Positions 5,017 to 6,417 of a DNA stretch of 6,417 nucleotides are shown here, piece by piece. Position numbers and translations under genes: made by a program. The stretch's first letter is position 1. Each line of letters starts with the position of its first letter. This DNA comes from Pseudomonadota bacterium (GTDB lineage: Bacteria; Myxococcota; Bradymonadia; UBA4248): assembly GCA_017629415.1 (NCBI GenBank), contig JAGBXG010000084.1:1-6417 (forward strand), in the 5' to 3' direction. Under the pieces are notes generated by a model. It saw only the letters and a program-made list of their open reading frames with translations, did not search any database and was not told the origin of the DNA.

Positions 5017-5793
5017 ATGGGTATTTTTGATCGCATTAAGACTATTTTTAAAGCTGAAGCAAATGCCGCAATCGATAAGATGGAAGATCCTGAGAAGATT
5101 CTCAATCAGTCGATTCTTGATATGCAAGAGCAAATGAATCAGGCCAAGGCTCAGGTTGCAGAAAGCATTGCATACGAAAAACGCCTTAAGATTCAGTATG
5201 ATAAAGCGCTCGAAAAGGTCAAAGAATGGGAAAATAAAGCCATGATGGCCGTTAACGCCGGTCGCGATGATCTTGCAGCAGAAGCTTTGGGTCGCCAGGC
5301 TGAAGCCCAGAAAGAAGCCGATGGTTTCCGTGTTCAGTGGCAAGCCCAGAAACAAGGCTGCGATAAGATTAAAGAAAAATTGAAACAAATGAACAATAAG
5401 ATCGAGGAAGCCAAACGTAAGAAGAGCCTCCTCGTCGCTCAGGCCAAACGTGCAGAAGCCAGCAAAACCATCCATAAAACCATGGCTGGCCTCAACGATA
5501 ATAATGCTGCTTTTGCCGCCTTTGATCGTATGGCCGAAAAAGTCGAAACCCTCGAAGCTGAAGCTCAGGCCACCGAAGATCTTGCCACAGATTTCGAATC
5601 CGGCGATGCCCTCGAAAAAGAAATCAATAACCTCAAGCCTTCTTTCTCGAACAACGATGCTTTGGCCGCCCTTAAAGCCAAAATGGGCAAAGGCCCAGCC
5701 GTTACCGCTCCCGCAGAAAACTCCTACGAAAGTCAGTACGGCAATGCCGGCGGCAAATCTCTTGCTAACGTTGCAAGCTGGGATGATCTGTAA
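5017..5793 (+). CDS. pspA: PspA/IM30 (Vipp1) family membrane-stress protein
   Basis: The 258-residue protein is a clear PspA/IM30 member. It opens with the membrane-binding amphipathic helix MGIFDRIKTIFKAEANAAID and the family hallmark EDPEKILNQSILDMQ (residues 23-37). A long Lys/Glu/Gln/Ala coiled coil runs to about residue 190, followed by the LAALKAKMG motif (about 212-220), a low-complexity linker and a terminal WDDL. Proteins of this family form ESCRT-III-like rods or rings on the inner membrane and limit damage such as proton leakage. The length is slightly above E. coli PspA (about 222), because of the C-terminal tail, as in some Vipp1 proteins. A strong AAGGAGA site (5004-5010) supports the start. 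It is the second gene of an operon with the YbjN-like gene, and an intrinsic terminator follows. No PspB, PspC or PspF gene is visible. Confidence 0.96.
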   Translation: MGIFDRIKTIFKAEANAAIDKMEDPEKILNQSILDMQEQMNQAKAQVAESIAYEKRLKIQYDKALEKVKEWENKAMMAVNAGRDDLAAEALGRQAEAQKEADGFRVQWQAQKQGCDKIKEKLKQMNNKIEEAKRKKSLLVAQAKRAEASKTIHKTMAGLNDNNAAFAAFDRMAEKVETLEAEAQATEDLATDFESGDALEKEINNLKPSFSNNDALAALKAKMGKGPAVTAPAENSYESQYGNAGGKSLANVASWDDL

Positions 5794-5815
5794 AATTTCA
5801 TTCTAAAAAACATCA

Positions 5816-5857
5816 AAAGCCCGTGTTTTTTATATACGCGGGCTTTGTTGTATTTTG
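5816..5857 (+). terminator. intrinsic terminator of the ybjN-pspA operon
   Basis: AAAGCCCG (5816-5823) pairs with CGGGCTTT (5839-5846); adjacent U-G, G-C and U-A pairs extend the stem to about 11 bp around a nine-base AT loop. The 3' side runs into TTTGTTGTATTTT, an imperfect U-tract. It lies 23 bases after the pspA stop. Confidence 0.75.
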
Positions 5858-5878
5858 CCATAAAGACTGGGCAAAGCG

Positions 5879-5945
5879 TATGGCCGTCAGGCCATAGCGA
5901 AGCCAGGCATGGCGTATCCGGACCGGAACGGGACGGATAGACATG
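5879..5945. repeat. palindromic intergenic repeat upstream of moxR
   Basis: TATGGCC-GTCA-GGCCATA (5879-5896) is a perfect seven-base-pair stem. It is followed by a CCGG/GGCA-rich stretch with ATCCG (5916-5920) inverted to CGGAT (5934-5938), ending GACGGATAGACATG, which resembles the sequence just before the 520-residue gene (see 2611-2641). It appears to be another intergenic repeat rather than a coding region. The gap between pspA and moxR is 198 bp and contains no other supported gene. Confidence 0.5.
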
Positions 5946-5978
5946 CATATCTCAAAATTTAAACTTTATACATGCATA
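5941..5978 (+). promoter_or_regulatory. direct repeat ACATGCATA in the moxR upstream region
   Basis: ACATGCATA occurs at 5941-5949 and 5970-5978, each containing the palindrome ATGCAT, with 20 AT-rich bases between. TATACA at 5967-5972 could be a -10 element overlapping the second copy, but no good -35 is visible. The arrangement would suit a pair of operator sites for moxR; this is speculative. Confidence 0.3.
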
Positions 5979-5991
5979 GCACCGGAGAATC

Positions 5992-6417
5992 ATGGAACGT
6001 TCCCTCAATGAATTGGCCAGTACCATACGACAAACCGCTGCTTTCGTGACGACCATGAAAGCCGAAATTTCGCGCGTTGTCGTCGGGCAGACACACATGA
6101 TCGATTGCGCCATGATTGCAATGCTTACAGGCGGACATATCCTGCTTGAAGGCGTACCGGGATTGGCTAAAACCTTGCTGTGCAATACCATTGCTAAAGT
6201 CGTGGATTGCCAGTTCAAACGAATCCAGTTCACCCCGGATTTGCTGCCTGCAGACCTCGTCGGTTCCCTGGCATATCGCCAAGATAACGGAACATTCTAT
6301 GCCAAAAAGGGCCCCATTTTTGCCAATCTCGTCTTGGCCGATGAAATTAACCGCGCACCCGCCAAAGTTCAGTCCGCCTTGCTCGAAGCAATGCAGGAAA
6401 AACAAGTCACGATCGGG
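5992..6417 (+). CDS. MoxR family AAA+ ATPase (C-terminus cut by window edge)
   Basis: The 142 visible residues are the N-terminal part of a MoxR-type AAA+ ATPase, normally about 320-350 residues. The Walker A motif is GVPGLAKT (54-61) and Walker B is LVLADE (113-118), followed by the family signature INRAPAKVQSALLEAMQE (119-136). The N-terminal helix ends VVVGQ before the ATPase core, and KRIQFTPDLLPADLVG (76-91) is also typical. MoxR proteins are chaperone-like ATPases that often work with von Willebrand A and DUF58 proteins encoded downstream, here outside the window. The ATG at 5992 has a GGAG ribosome site six bases upstream. An intrinsic terminator and repeat separate it from pspA, so it is probably transcribed separately even though it lies in the same direction; a link to membrane stress is inference. 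Confidence 0.95.
   Translation, partial: MERSLNELASTIRQTAAFVTTMKAEISRVVVGQTHMIDCAMIAMLTGGHILLEGVPGLAKTLLCNTIAKVVDCQFKRIQFTPDLLPADLVGSLAYRQDNGTFYAKKGPIFANLVLADEINRAPAKVQSALLEAMQEKQVTIG

Noticed and set aside
4999..5475. Reverse-strand 158-codon open frame opposite pspA
   Set aside because: It is the antisense of the PspA coiled coil; the Phe/Leu-rich product mirrors the Lys/Glu codons and has no independent support.
5943..6011. 22-codon open frame overlapping the moxR start, possible leader peptide
   Set aside because: No ribosome site, no regulatory codon run, and its ATG is part of a repeat; chance is sufficient.
5952..6405. Reverse-strand open frames opposite moxR
   Set aside because: They are antisense to clear Walker A and B coding sequence of the MoxR ATPase.

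Overview
The window looks like chromosomal DNA of a deltaproteobacterium in the broad sense, most likely Myxococcota or a relative with moderate GC. The evidence is indirect: a RapZ with an intact family core, two secreted lipoproteins (one a tiny Cys-rich type common in that group), a 520-residue protein whose layout resembles large uncharacterised myxobacterial families, and a YbjN-PspA pair followed by a MoxR ATPase. There is no tRNA, rRNA, CRISPR array, transposase or phage structural gene.

Layout. At the left edge rapZ runs leftward (1-542, C-terminus cut off). Across a 118-bp divergent gap, two overlapping lipoprotein genes run rightward (661-975 and 957-1634). A 194-bp gap with a long imperfect hairpin and AT-rich inverted repeats leads to an unrecognised 185-residue cytoplasmic protein (1829-2386). 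A 252-bp gap filled by seven consecutive three-base-loop hairpins (2413-2594) precedes the 520-residue protein (2639-4201). A 417-bp gap holds more hairpins of the same type, a second copy of a 19-bp sequence from the earlier gap, a 14-bp tandem duplication and the candidate promoters for the next operon. That operon is ybjN-like (4619-5002) then pspA (5017-5793), closed by an intrinsic terminator. After another palindromic repeat, a moxR ATPase gene (5992 onward) runs off the right edge.

How the genes may work together. The clearest functional unit is YbjN-PspA: PspA is a membrane-binding coiled-coil protein that protects the inner membrane, and YbjN has a small chaperone-like fold. A -24/-12 element (TGGC-N7-TTGC) upstream suggests sigma-54 control, as for the E. 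coli psp operon, although a sigma-70-type promoter overlaps it. MoxR ATPases are chaperone-like and often act with von Willebrand A domain proteins; here moxR is probably a separate transcript. RapZ, the lipoproteins and the two unknown proteins show no visible functional link to this module.

The most unusual aspect is the density of short GC-rich palindromic repeats. They fill the intergenic regions, in one case apparently lie inside the N-terminal coding region of a lipoprotein gene (about 987-1054), and in another appear to supply the DNA around a start codon (2611-2641). I did not find a convincing new defence or mobile system.
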